17,656 nucleotides of DNA from Podila epigama (taxonomy: Eukaryota > Mortierellomycota > Mortierellomycetes > Mortierellales > Mortierellaceae): positions 1 to 17,656 of the forward strand of contig JAAAVE010000514.1 in NCBI GenBank assembly GCA_015679605.1, read 5' to 3'. Positions 1 through 9,227 of the stretch are shown here, in pieces (position 1 is the first letter of the stretch; every line of letters begins with the position of its first letter). A program made the position numbers and the translations under genes. The notes beneath the pieces are model-generated. The model did not search any database. It worked only from the letters and a program-made list of their open reading frames with translations, and was not told the origin of the DNA.

Positions 1-87
1 TAAAAAAAATAACAAAGAGAGTAAGAAACAGCTTTATCGAGACAGAAATCAGATATGGAGAAAAAAATAAAAAACGTCCACACGTAC

Positions 88-2032
88 CTTCACTCCTGAT
101 ACAGTGTATCTGAGTGCATTCATGACAACCGGGAGCTTGAGTTTGTGGGAATCCGCAATATCCTTCAAGATAGATTTCGCATCCTCCTTTTCAAACGATG
201 TCCATGTTCCCTTGGCAATGAGCTCCTTTGCTGTGGGCAAGATTATTGAAAGCGTGGCATTACCCACCTTGGCGCGGTAGGCCTTTGACTCATCTGAGGT
301 ATAGGTTGGTGTCGAAAAGTAGTAACCACACAATTCAGGCACATCATATACGTTCTTGATACGCTCCTTGAGCGTAAAAATCACGCGAGCAATGTATTCA
401 TCTGAATACTGAGAAGGAAGAGGACCATCATCAGCTTCCATCTTGGACCGGACCATAGACGCCATATCCAGCAGACCTTCTTGGCTCTCCGCCCGGCGGA
501 GCAAGTGCATCTTGTTGATCCAATCCAGCTTTTCCCGTAATACCACTGCATTCGACTGTTGAATATTCTTCAATGAAAACTATGACAACCATAAACGTGT
601 TAGTCAGAAACCTCCATGGGTCATGGTCATCCTTGAATGTAGCGGCCGTTACCAGCAAAGTACTTACAGCCTTGGTCAACCCGTCCATATTGAAGATTTC
701 ATCCGTTGTACCTGGGTGCCAGCCCAGCAGCGCCACAAAGTTGACGACAGCCTCTGGAAAATATCCTTTATCCTAATGAAAAAGGTAAAGAGAAAACATA
801 GACATGAACGAGCTCCAATTGCTGTCAGTCAGTATCCCCTAACTAAAAAAAGTCATTACAATATACACCTCCATATCCCATACATACTCTGTAATCTTCC
901 ACATTGACATCTCCTGATCGTTTGGACAGCTTTGACTTGTCTGGGTTGAGGAGCAAGGGCACATGTGCAAACACTGGAACATCCCAACCAAACATCTCGT
1001 ACAACATTACATGTTTTGGTGCAGACGGGAGCCATTCCTACCAATGGATCGAATCGAAAAGTGCAACAATGAATTTATGAATTAAGAAAAAAAGAAAAAG
1101 TAGAGCACAGTTTTATAAACAGCAAGTCCCTAAGTGTGCTTACCTGTCCGCGAATAACATGTGTAATGTCCATGAGATGGTCGTCCACAACGTTGGCAAG
1201 ATGGTAGGTTGGGAATCCATCACTCTTCATCAGGACAGAATCATCCACCTCCTTGTTTGAAAACTCGACATTTCCGTGTACTTTGTCCTGGATAACCGTC
1301 TTTCCATGTGGCACCTTCATCCGCACGACAAATGATTCTCCCTTGTCAGCACGTGCCTGTGACTCTTCCGCGCTCAAGTATGAGCACTTGCGGTCATAAG
1401 ATGCCATCCTACCAGCTTTTTGTGCCTCCAAGCGAACAAGTGAGAGTCGCTCTGGTGAGCAAAAACATCGGTAAGCATGGCCACGCTGAAGTAACATGTC
1501 GGCATGTTGTTTGTATATAGGGAGCCGTTTGGATTGCTGATATGGCTCATGAGGTCCACCGATGGTCGGTCCTTCGTCAAACTTGATGCCAGCCCACTCC
1601 AGTGCTCTAATCAGACTCTCAGTTGCTCCTGGCACGTAGCGAGTCTGCCATGGTGGGATAGAAGGTAGCGGAGGAAAGGTGGGTCAAAGCGAGCTCACTC
1701 TGTCTCCATATCAAGGACGACATGTCCAATTTTTTCTTCTTCATTTGTACCTGATCTGTGTCCTCAATTCTCAAGAGACAGGCGCCTCCTCCTTGACGTG
1801 CTAGCAGGTAGTTGTAAAGAGCCGTGCGAAGCCCTCCAAGATGCAAGTATCCTGTTGGAGAGGGGGCAAATCGCACCCGAGGTGTCTTTGTCGCTGTTGA
1901 GGTACATTTCCGAATTTGGCTGAGTGAGTATACAGGGCGAGTTCTGGAGGCTAGACACGTTGACAGGTGCTGTCCTTGGTAGCTTATTCCCACTTGCGTT
2001 CTTGAGGCAAGTCGATACAACTGTTTTAGCAT
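88..2032 (-). CDS. MSE1: Mitochondrial glutamyl-tRNA synthetase (3' end outside window)
   Basis: This is a class I aminoacyl-tRNA synthetase that charges mitochondrial tRNA with glutamate. Exons on the minus strand are 1751-2032, 1144-1644, 888-1037, 668-772 and 88-579, all joined in phase 0, giving 510 residues. The last exon ends at a good GTACGT donor, so a short final exon of perhaps 20-40 codons lies beyond position 1. Residues 1-50 are rich in Arg, Ser and Thr and poor in acidic residues, as expected of a mitochondrial presequence. The HIGH-type motif lies in [13 protein letters not shown] near residues 55-67, followed by RIEDTDQ at 88-94. The KMSKS-type loop is KLSKR at 297-301. The last exon holds the anticodon-binding helical region. 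In organelles this enzyme often also charges tRNA-Gln for later amidation; that is family knowledge, not visible here. It is divergent with the LYR gene. Confidence 0.93.
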
Positions 2033-2245
2033 TCGTATTCTCTTTTGTATTCTATAGCTGTTACTTGTTTGTGAATGGAGTTGAATGAAATGAAAGGAAG
2101 CATGAAATATGAATGCACAATGAAACGTGGAAAACTTTCGGAATCACTCATGCACTCTTAATATGACTGCCCTTTTTTTTCCCTTTAAAATTTCATAATT
2201 CTCCCCCTACACTCACTCACCTCACCTCATAAAAGGTATAGAGCA
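2033..2245. promoter_or_regulatory. Shared divergent promoter region, MSE1 / LYR-protein gene
   Basis: These 213 bp separate the start codons of two divergent genes that both probably encode mitochondrial proteins, so both promoters must lie here or overlap the genes. The LYR side has a T8 run and a pyrimidine-rich stretch (about 2168-2230) just before the start codon, typical of fungal core promoters and leaders. The ATAAAAGG at 2229-2236 is only about 10 bp from the ATG, too close to act as a TATA box. No transcription-factor site is assigned. Confidence 0.55.
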
Positions 2246-2969
2246 ATGCCTCGGATTCCACTTAACGTGGCCGCAACCCTTCCTCGGAAGCTGGGACCAC
2301 CACCAAAACCGCTGCCTATCGACTTTAAACCCACACCAGCAGATGCACGCTCTCTCTATCGCAGCCTATGGCGAGTAGGTGCTCTCTCCGTTATGTACTC
2401 TGGTCCTGAACAGCGTGTCATCCGTCAAAAGATCCGGGAGGCCTTTGAAGAATCATGTCAGGATCCAGTAACAAGACCTGAGGATATACGCGAGCAATGG
2501 GAGAGAGGTAACATATTTTTCTCATTTTCTAGGTATTCGCAAATCACACAAAAGTGGTACATTCTTTCTTTCTAAAGGCAAAAATTTCCATGTATTAGCA
2601 TTCAACACAAGGTACTTTTTCGAGATTGCATCCACGCGGTTCGGGGTCGAGCACAGGGTGATCAGCAACATGTGTAAAGTTGCTTCAAATGAGAGTCAAG
2701 GGTAGAGTTAACATATATGTTCTTTAGCAGCTACGCTTTTTGGCTTACAATGCATTTTCTTCAGACGGTCAGCGGTCCATAGGCCACTATCTCCTACTTA
2801 CTATCGCTTTATCTTCTTCCTCTACACAAATCACATATCATGTACACCGTGTAGAGTAACACGGATTCCCAAGTCCATCGTCCAACAATTTCAACGGGAT
2901 ATCAAGCATGACTATAACGAGGTGGTCCAAGCCCTAAACGAATCCATGCGACTTTCGCTGAGAATATGA
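2246..2969 (+). CDS. LYR-motif (Complex1_LYR-like) protein, probably mitochondrial
   Basis: Small basic protein of the LYR family, whose members act as assembly factors or accessory subunits in mitochondria, often with acyl carrier protein. Preferred exons are 2246-2507, 2599-2673 and 2857-2969, giving 149 residues. The first junction is fixed by frame, because only the TTAG acceptor at 2595-2598 keeps the conserved stretch FEIASTRFGVEHRVISNM open. LYR sits at residues 37-39 in ARSLYRSLWR, followed by YSGPEQRVIRQKIREAF. Exon 3 adds a helical, charged C-terminus ending LNESMRLSLRI. If intron 2 is not removed, translation stops at 2705 and gives 122 residues with a different tail. The exon 3 acceptor is the weakest part of the model. 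I cannot assign it to a particular LYRM subfamily. Confidence 0.78.
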
Positions 2970-3134
2970 TTTGAACTGTTTGTGTATGTGGCTTTGGTAA
3001 ATAGCAGTCACTTAGGCAAAAAAAAATATCATTCAAAGCATAGAGACCGTTTCGTTTTATTTTTGTGAGTCCGCCCTTGTTTTCTTTTTGCATTTCAAAC
3101 ACATTCGTCTCCATCCTTCCTCATACTTCACATC
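2970..3134. promoter_or_regulatory. Short intergenic region, LYR gene to SAS10
   Basis: These 165 bp hold the 3' UTR of the LYR gene and the promoter of SAS10 in the same direction. There is a T/C-rich stretch before the SAS10 start codon, which has a good context (CATCATGGCC). No clear terminator or TATA element is seen. Confidence 0.4.
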
Positions 3135-5468
3135 ATGGCCAAGGGCAAGGGACAATCCAGGAAACGACCTGCGGTAGAGAAAAAGTTTGATGGTGGCGGA
3201 AGCCGCGTCAAAGCCGTCAACACATGGGAGGAGATGGAGCACGATTCAGAAGACGAGTGTAAGTCTACTCATTGAACTATTGTTCAGTCACATTTCCTTC
3301 TTTAATGACTACTTGAAACTGACTACTCTTAAGGCAAGATAGAAAGAAAAGAATGAAAAGGAGATATGATAACTAATCACCTCTTTGAAAACAAAAAAAA
3401 ACTATCGTTTCGCTCTACTAGTCCATGACAGCCGTAACTCGATTCTTTTGGATCATGAGAATGATATGCGTGGCCGTTACAATGATGAATATGAAGATAG
3501 TGAAGAAGAGGTCTTTGGCCTTGGTGACGATGATGATGAAGAAGAAGAAGAAGAGGATGAGGATGACATGGATGATCTGGGCGATGTCCGTGGCGATGAC
3601 GAAGACAAAGAGGTGGACCTTGATGGTAAGTGTTTTTATTCCTCTTATTACGCTATTGAGAGAGTGTAACTGGGCTGGAGTTACCTGCTCCACCTGGTCT
3701 TTCCCCTACTTCTCAGCGCCCCTTCTGAAAACTAACATGATCCAAAAAATATTACATTATGATCTCATGAATAATAGAGACATCTTGGGGAAAGACCAAG
3801 CGTAGTTACTATGACGCGGATGAGATTGAGTCGGATGAAGAGACCGCCAAGGCAGAAGAGGAGGAGGCATTGCGACTTCAAAAGAAGCGTCTCGCAGAAA
3901 TGTCCGAAGAAGATTTTGCCCCCGAAGAGGATGAGACCGCTTGGGGTACTTCTGCTGGACGCGGCATCTTGGGCGACAAGGACGCAGATCGTGCGCTCGT
4001 CGAGGGTTTTGAAAAAGAGCTTCAAGGAATCGATTTGCTCAAGGCTCAGCAAGGAGGTGTCGTTGTGGAGAAAATTGCCAAGGCTGGCGTCAGCAAATTG
4101 TCCAAGCAGGAGATCCTGAAGGTGCTTCAGAATCAGAGCCCAGAATTACTCGACCTTGTGGAAGAATTCAAGGAAAAGATTGAGGCGCTTCAAGCTGTGG
4201 CCGAGGTTCTGGAAATGGTGGCGGCTCTGCCCAAGCCTCTTCCTGATACCGAAGCACCCATGCCTTTCCTCCGCCTGAAGTACCAGACCTTGATCAACTA
4301 CCTCACCAACATTGCCTTTTACATCACTCTCAAGACTTCACCCGAACCTCCATCAACAGACCTCAGAGATCATCCTGTCATCGATGCTCTTGTCGAGCTC
4401 AAGACCTCGATCAGCAAACTGGAAAAGCTCGAGGAAAAGAAGGCTATCCGGGAGAGCATGGAAGACTTGCTCGAATTGTTAGAGTCTGGAGGCGAGCCAG
4501 CTAGCGATGAAGAGGATCAGGACGAGGAGGACAAGGCTAATGCTGAAGAGTTGAAGCGGTTAGAGAAGGAGCTTGCCAAGGTCAAGAAGGCGGCCAAGGC
4601 CAAGGCCAAGTCCAAGGATCAAAAGAAGACAAAGAAGGACTCCAAGACAGAGTCAGCTCCTTTCGAGTACAATGTGGAATTGGAGGACGACTTTGTTGCA
4701 CACACCAAAAAGTCCAAAAAGACAAAATCAATATCATCAACTGACAAGAAGCGCAGCTGGATGGAGAACGATTACGGAGATTTGGATGAGTTGCTGGATG
4801 TGGACTTGGAGGATAAGGCTCAAAAGAAAAAGTCGCTGCGTGACTATGTCGCGAAGCTCGACCAGAATGCGAATAAGCGCTCCAAGATCTTGCGTGGCTC
4901 GGGTGATACGGATATCCCATACCGTGAGCGTTTCAAGGACCGCCAGGAGCAGCTCAAGAGACAGGCTGTCAAGGCCGCACCGGCACCCGAGAATACAGAG
5001 CTGGATGACCTTGACTGGTCTGAGAAGGATCTGGCAGACGCTCGCCGGGTCGGCAGCAATGGTGACGACGATGATGGCTTTAGCGGCGATGAACGCTCGG
5101 GACGTGGTGGTGGACATTTGGAGGAAGGTGAGGAATACTATGACGAGGTTGTGAAGGCTAAGGAGGCCAAGAAGGCAGCTCGTAAGGCCCTGAGCGAGAA
5201 CTTGGAGCAAAGCACATCTTTCGAGGATACGAGCATCGACCCCAACGACAAGCGTTCGATCTCGTGGCAAATCCTCAAGAACAAGGGTCTTACCCCTCAC
5301 CGCAAGAAGGAGCAGCGCAACCCAAGAGTCAAGCACAGGAACAAGTACGAGACAGCCAAAAAGAAGATCAAGTCCGTCAAGCGTGTCTTTACGCGTCTCG
5401 AGGGATCCTACGGAGGAGAGAAGACTGGTATCAAGACTGGTCTTGCCCGCAGTGTCAAGTTCAACTAG
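3135..5468 (+). CDS. SAS10: Sas10/Utp3, small-subunit processome component
   Basis: Nucleolar protein of the SSU processome (U3 snoRNP), needed for early 18S pre-rRNA cleavage; the yeast homologue is about 610 residues. Exons are 3135-3258, 3422-3625 and 3778-5468, both junctions in phase 1, giving 672 residues. The N-terminus is basic (MAKGKGQSRKR). An acidic Asp/Glu tract follows at roughly residues 55-108, encoded by GAT/GAA runs. The Sas10/Utp3/C1D domain covers about residues 230-330 and includes PMPFLRLKYQTLINYLTNIA. Lys/Glu-rich coiled or disordered segments follow. The last 75 residues are the conserved Sas10 C-terminal domain, with ISWQILKNKGLTPHRKKEQR and a basic end finishing GLARSVKFN. 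The two ends together distinguish it from the related Lcp5/neuroguidin and C1D proteins. It is convergent with DNM1. Confidence 0.95.
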
Positions 5469-5500
5469 ACCATTTTTTATCTTTTTGTTGTTCCTTCTTT

Positions 5501-5502
5501 TT

Positions 5503-5532
<30 letters not shown>
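5501..5532 (+). repeat. (TTTC)8 microsatellite in SAS10 3' UTR
   Basis: Eight perfect TTTC units begin about 33 nt after the SAS10 stop codon, within a longer pyrimidine-only stretch. In the mRNA this would be a (UUUC) tract. Confidence 0.95.
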
Positions 5533-5534
<2 letters not shown>

Positions 5535-5628
5535 TTCGCATTGTTATTACTATACTTTCTCGCACACCTTCTTACTTTAACAACACGTACCTACATTCTC
5601 ACACATACACCATTGGGAATAGATATCT

Positions 5629-5649
5629 CACCACCACCATCATCATCAT
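5629..5649 (+). repeat. (CAC)3(CAT)4 trinucleotide repeat
   Basis: Seven consecutive CAY triplets lie in the SAS10/DNM1 convergent region. It is non-coding in the models given here. Confidence 0.85.
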
Positions 5650-5826
5650 TATTCAGATAAAATCATCTCCTTGTCAGCATATTTCTTTCATTTTCCATTC
5701 TCTTGCTTTTATCATTCTGTTAAAAAATGAACATGTTCTGTAATGCAAAGTGTACAAATGCAACTCAAAAATCAAAAAAAAGAGATGGAAAAGTGAACGT
5801 GAGGAAAATGAGAAACTTTAAACATC

Positions 5827-8800
5827 CTACATTGCCTCATTGATAACCGAAAAGGCCGTCTTGAAGACATCTAGCATAGATTTACACTTTGCCCGCTCTG
5901 CACTGAGGTTGTCATCTTCCTGCAAGAGATCGTTAAAAAGTTCCTCCTTGTACAACGTTGCCACCAATCGGTTCTGGACAGACTCGCGCGAGTGATTGAC
6001 CAAAAGATGCATTACGGCCTTGGGTACCAGGTCCTGGATGGACTTGCGCGTAATGTTAAAGTACGATACAATAAGAGATCCTACACATATCATTTGTGGA
6101 AGATGGATTAGTGAACGAGCATGCAAGCAGTAATCATAAATAATGACACAAAGAGGTGACAAAAGAAGGCAAAATTTGAAAAACTTACGAATGAGCTGCG
6201 TCTCCATGTCCTCGCGCTCAGTCAAATGACTGTGGTCATCATGGTCTGCCGAATGATCAGACTTGCGGTCGACGCCGGAGAGCTCGCCATTCAACACAGA
6301 CTTGGGCATCACCATCTCTTTCGCAACATTCTGACTGTATCCGATCGGTTGGTTCTCGTGGTGAGCGGGACGGGCGGAGCGTTGCTGAGGCGGTTGTGCT
6401 CCAAAAAAGTAGTTCAAAAAGGCTTCCTTGCCTGGCGCATTGGGTCCTGGATGAGCTCCATTGCTGGTTATGCTGCTGGCTTGCAGGTGTGTGCTTCCTT
6501 CCCTCTCGCGTGGTCTCTCTGATGGATGGACAGAGAGATTAGAGACAGCATTGACCAAAGATTTTTCGCTTCCATCGATGATTGGCGATCCGCTTGGTCC
6601 ATTCAAGACTTGGCTAACGTTGCTAAGACGACGTGTACGTTCCGAATCATGCCTCTTCTTTTGCGATGCCCTCTCCAATTGGGACATTGCTCCTCCTCCG
6701 CCAATAAAGTCTGGGTGGTTGGTGTTGATATAAGAGCGTTGGATTGCGATCAAACTTTCCACATAGTCTGAAGTAGGTCCGAGGCGCTCACGGAGAAGGT
6801 CCGACACGACCTCGATAAGCTTGGCGTGAAATCGTGGGAAACGGGCAAGTTCCTGTCATCACAGTCACAGCAATAAGTAAACCGTAACTATAACATGAGG
6901 CATAGCGTACAAAAAAAAAACAAACGAACCACATATAACCTTTGTTTTCTTACCTTGCCTCCACAGTTGTGGCAAATCTTGACAAGCTCTTCATATGCCA
7001 ATTCGACACATCGCAAGCTTGGAGGCTCTAGTAGTTTAATCTGAGGTTTAACCAAGAGTTCAAAAGCAATCTCAGGAACGAATAGTGAAGGTCGTGGTCC
7101 GGTAGAATTCCGAATCGCCATGCGAATGTCCTGGACAGTGAGGTTCTCGCACGGGTTTAAAGCTTCGAGTGCAGAGCCAAAGACGTTATTGAAAATGTAG
7201 TAGATTCTAGCTCCTCCGCAGAGCTCTTTTGTAGAAATTTCAGATGAAGTGCCGTCGATCGCTGCAATAAAGTCGCTTGCGAATCTAGTCAATAGCTGCA
7301 AAATCATTGATCCCTGAGAGAGTGCAAACGAGGAGACAAATTGGAGTGTGAGTATTAAGTTACCGAGAACGAAGACAAAGGACTGGAGGAAAGGCTCAAC
7401 AGAATGCATTTTCTGTGGGGTAACGTTAAAAGGCACGCATGATATACCCGGTGTGCTTTTCCTGTAAAAGTTGGATCGCCATATGAGACCAGCTCTTGTT
7501 GCGTTTGACCAATGAGTGAGTTTAGTTTAGCCTTGATGTCTGGCAACTTTTCACGGATGTGGTTCATAAGGATCTGGAGTCATTACAAAGAAGGAATAGT
7601 TTGAGTACATGTAAATCTGTCTTCTCACGCCTCCCAGCTGCGTTTGAAAATAAAATAGCACATTTAGCATATGAAGCTTACTGTGTTGAGAGTCTTTGAC
7701 AAAAATTCTGTGCCACATCGATGGGCGATGGCTCTGTAGGCAGGATGGTGTTGGAAAAACTCGGTCTCACTCTTGAACGCATCAGCCATAGGCTTGTTGG
7801 ACTGAATATCTGCTTGACTTCTGTTGACAACACCGACAAAACCAAGTTTCAATGGGTAAGCTCTTCCTGAGAGAACGTCCAAGGCGTTTGTTCCAGCATC
7901 CATGAGATCAAGCTTCGTCAGTACTCCGATGGTACGTTTGGCTTGTGGATCCACCTGGCGGGCAAGCTTAAGACTGTCAGAGTTGGCGAGATCAACATTG
8001 GCTGGCGAAACTGCAAGGATAATACTGTTATGGTAAAAGAAAAAACGAGGGACGGGGTGTGAGTATCTTCTTTACTCAGTGTCTCATCCTTGCGCATTAT
8101 GCCACTTAACGTGGAACCAACCTGTTGGGCTTGACAATGTAATCCAGAATCAGGTTCCTTGTCTGTTTTTCGATATCGGTAGGTTGATCTCCTGTGAAAA
8201 CAAAGAATGTAATATTCAGCAGTTACTACACAAAGATCTTGCACATATTCTCTAGGTTCAAGCTATGTAAGTCAGATGTCTATATCGACATTTTTTTTCT
8301 CCAAGCTTGTCTTACCAACTGGGATCTTTTTTTTTTTTTTCAATAGCCAGGACGCACAGGACAAACAAGCAAGATACAATGGACAGTCATATTAGTATCA
8401 CGGACAACTATGATGATTCACTATTTTCGTTCTGTCTTTGCGGGATTCAATTTTCATTACGTACCTTGGTCACACCTGGAAGATCCACCAGGGTCAAATT
8501 CAAGACGTTCCTGGAAAAGATCTTGAGGTGGATGGGTGTACGAGAAATGGCCTTATTCTGACCTGCAACGCGGGCGGTCTCAGCCTCGATCTCTTTCCGG
8601 ACCTCTTCAAAGTCAAAGAACTGTTTGTTGGGCAAGTGCAGGAACTCTGCACGGTCTGGGGCAGCTTGGGACGAGTCAGAGACATTCTCGCCTGCAGCTG
8701 GACCGACATTCGTGTGAGTGTTGACGAGCTGCAGGACGAGGGGCCGGCGGGTGACGACGCCATTGCCACGAGGAAGAAAGTCTTTTTGGACAATGGTCTC

Positions 8801-8926
8801 GAGGACGGAGGACTTGCCGGAGGACTGTGAGCCTACGACTACAATCTGCGGCAGGTCAATTGATTCGCTTCCGATGGTATTGAAGACATCCTGTAGCTTG
8901 TTGACAAGGGGAATAAGGTCATTCAT
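5827..8926 (-). CDS. DNM1: Dynamin-related GTPase Dnm1/Drp1, mitochondrial and peroxisomal fission
   Basis: Large GTPase that assembles around mitochondria and peroxisomes and constricts them. Exons are 8465-8926, 8316-8325 (10 nt), 8122-8191, 7682-8024, 7448-7573, 6954-7313, 6189-6852 and 5827-6080, giving 762 residues; yeast Dnm1 is 757. The start is the only in-frame ATG, although the frame stays open upstream. GTPase motifs: P-loop GSQSSGKSS at 32-40, DLPG at 148-151, TKLD at 217-220. The stalk includes [20 protein letters not shown] and [17 protein letters not shown] variable B insert of about 160 residues (roughly 510-668) contains FLNYFFGA, a trait of Dnm1/Drp1 rather than Vps1. The GED is at the C-terminus, ending [12 protein letters not shown]. 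There is no PH or proline-rich domain, so it is not a classical endocytic dynamin. The third intron has a weak GTTGGT donor. Confidence 0.95.
8316..8325 (-). other. DNM1: 10-nt microexon of DNM1 (exon 2)
   Basis: Ten bases (ATCCCAGTTG on the minus strand) are flanked by AG upstream and GTAAG downstream. They encode Ile155, Pro156, Val157 and the first base of Gly158. They join DLPGVTK of exon 1 to DQPTDIEKQ of exon 3, completing the near-invariant dynamin sequence TK(V/I)[10 protein letters not shown]. Skipping it would shift the frame. The acceptor AG is formed by a G directly after 14 adenines, with no pyrimidine tract next to it. Confidence 0.85.
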
Positions 8927-9227
8927 TTGTAGCTGGAGTGGGTGAAATGTAGTGGTGACGCAACAGAGAAGGGAGAAGGAGAAGGAAGGAAGAAAAGGAG
9001 GAAAAGCACGAAATCGAAATGAGATTTTAAAAAGTTTTTTTTTTACTCTCTCATGTATTGTCGGAGGAAAGAAGAGACCTTGTCCAGAAGAGGTAATCGT
9101 AAAGCTTGTCTCCACAAAAGGAAAGAAAATCACACCATGGCATGGACACCCATCCTACATGGCATCCCCCATCATAACATTGAAAAGACCATTAGAATAA
9201 GCATGTTCCTGAAGACTCTACTCTACA
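8927..9227 (-). promoter_or_regulatory. DNM1 promoter region and TAD1 downstream flank
   Basis: These 301 bp lie between the DNM1 start codon and the TAD1 stop codon; both genes run on the minus strand. Read on the minus strand, about 8950-9005 is almost pure pyrimidine (CTTCTCCTTCTCCC-like), typical of a fungal core promoter or leader. The TAD1 poly(A) site must also lie here. No gene is seen. Confidence 0.5.

Larger units (their letters stand above)
5469..5826. other. Convergent intergenic region (SAS10 and DNM1 3' UTRs)
   Basis: These 358 bp lie between two stop codons of opposite strands and hold both 3' UTRs. On the plus strand the first 180 bp are T/C-rich with two simple repeats, listed separately. 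The part next to DNM1 is A-rich on the plus strand, i.e. T-rich as DNM1 3' UTR. No ORF with family character is present. Confidence 0.6.

Noticed and set aside
2229-2236. TATA box (ATAAAAGG) for the LYR gene
   Set aside because: It is only about 10 bp upstream of the start codon, which would leave almost no leader.
4573-5154. 193-codon Arg/Ser-rich ORF resembling an SR protein
   Set aside because: It is another frame of the Lys/Asp-rich SAS10 exon. Arg and Ser arise from shifted AAG and GAC codons, and the true frame carries the Sas10 domains.
4737-5336. 199-codon minus-strand ORF inside SAS10
   Set aside because: It lies fully within the conserved SAS10 coding exon on the other strand, is Leu/Val-rich and has no family character.
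5827-8926. Vps1 (vacuolar sorting dynamin) as identity of the dynamin gene
   Set aside because: The N-terminus ([12 protein letters not shown]) and the long B insert with FLNYFFGA match Dnm1/Drp1 better. Vps1 lacks this insert pattern.
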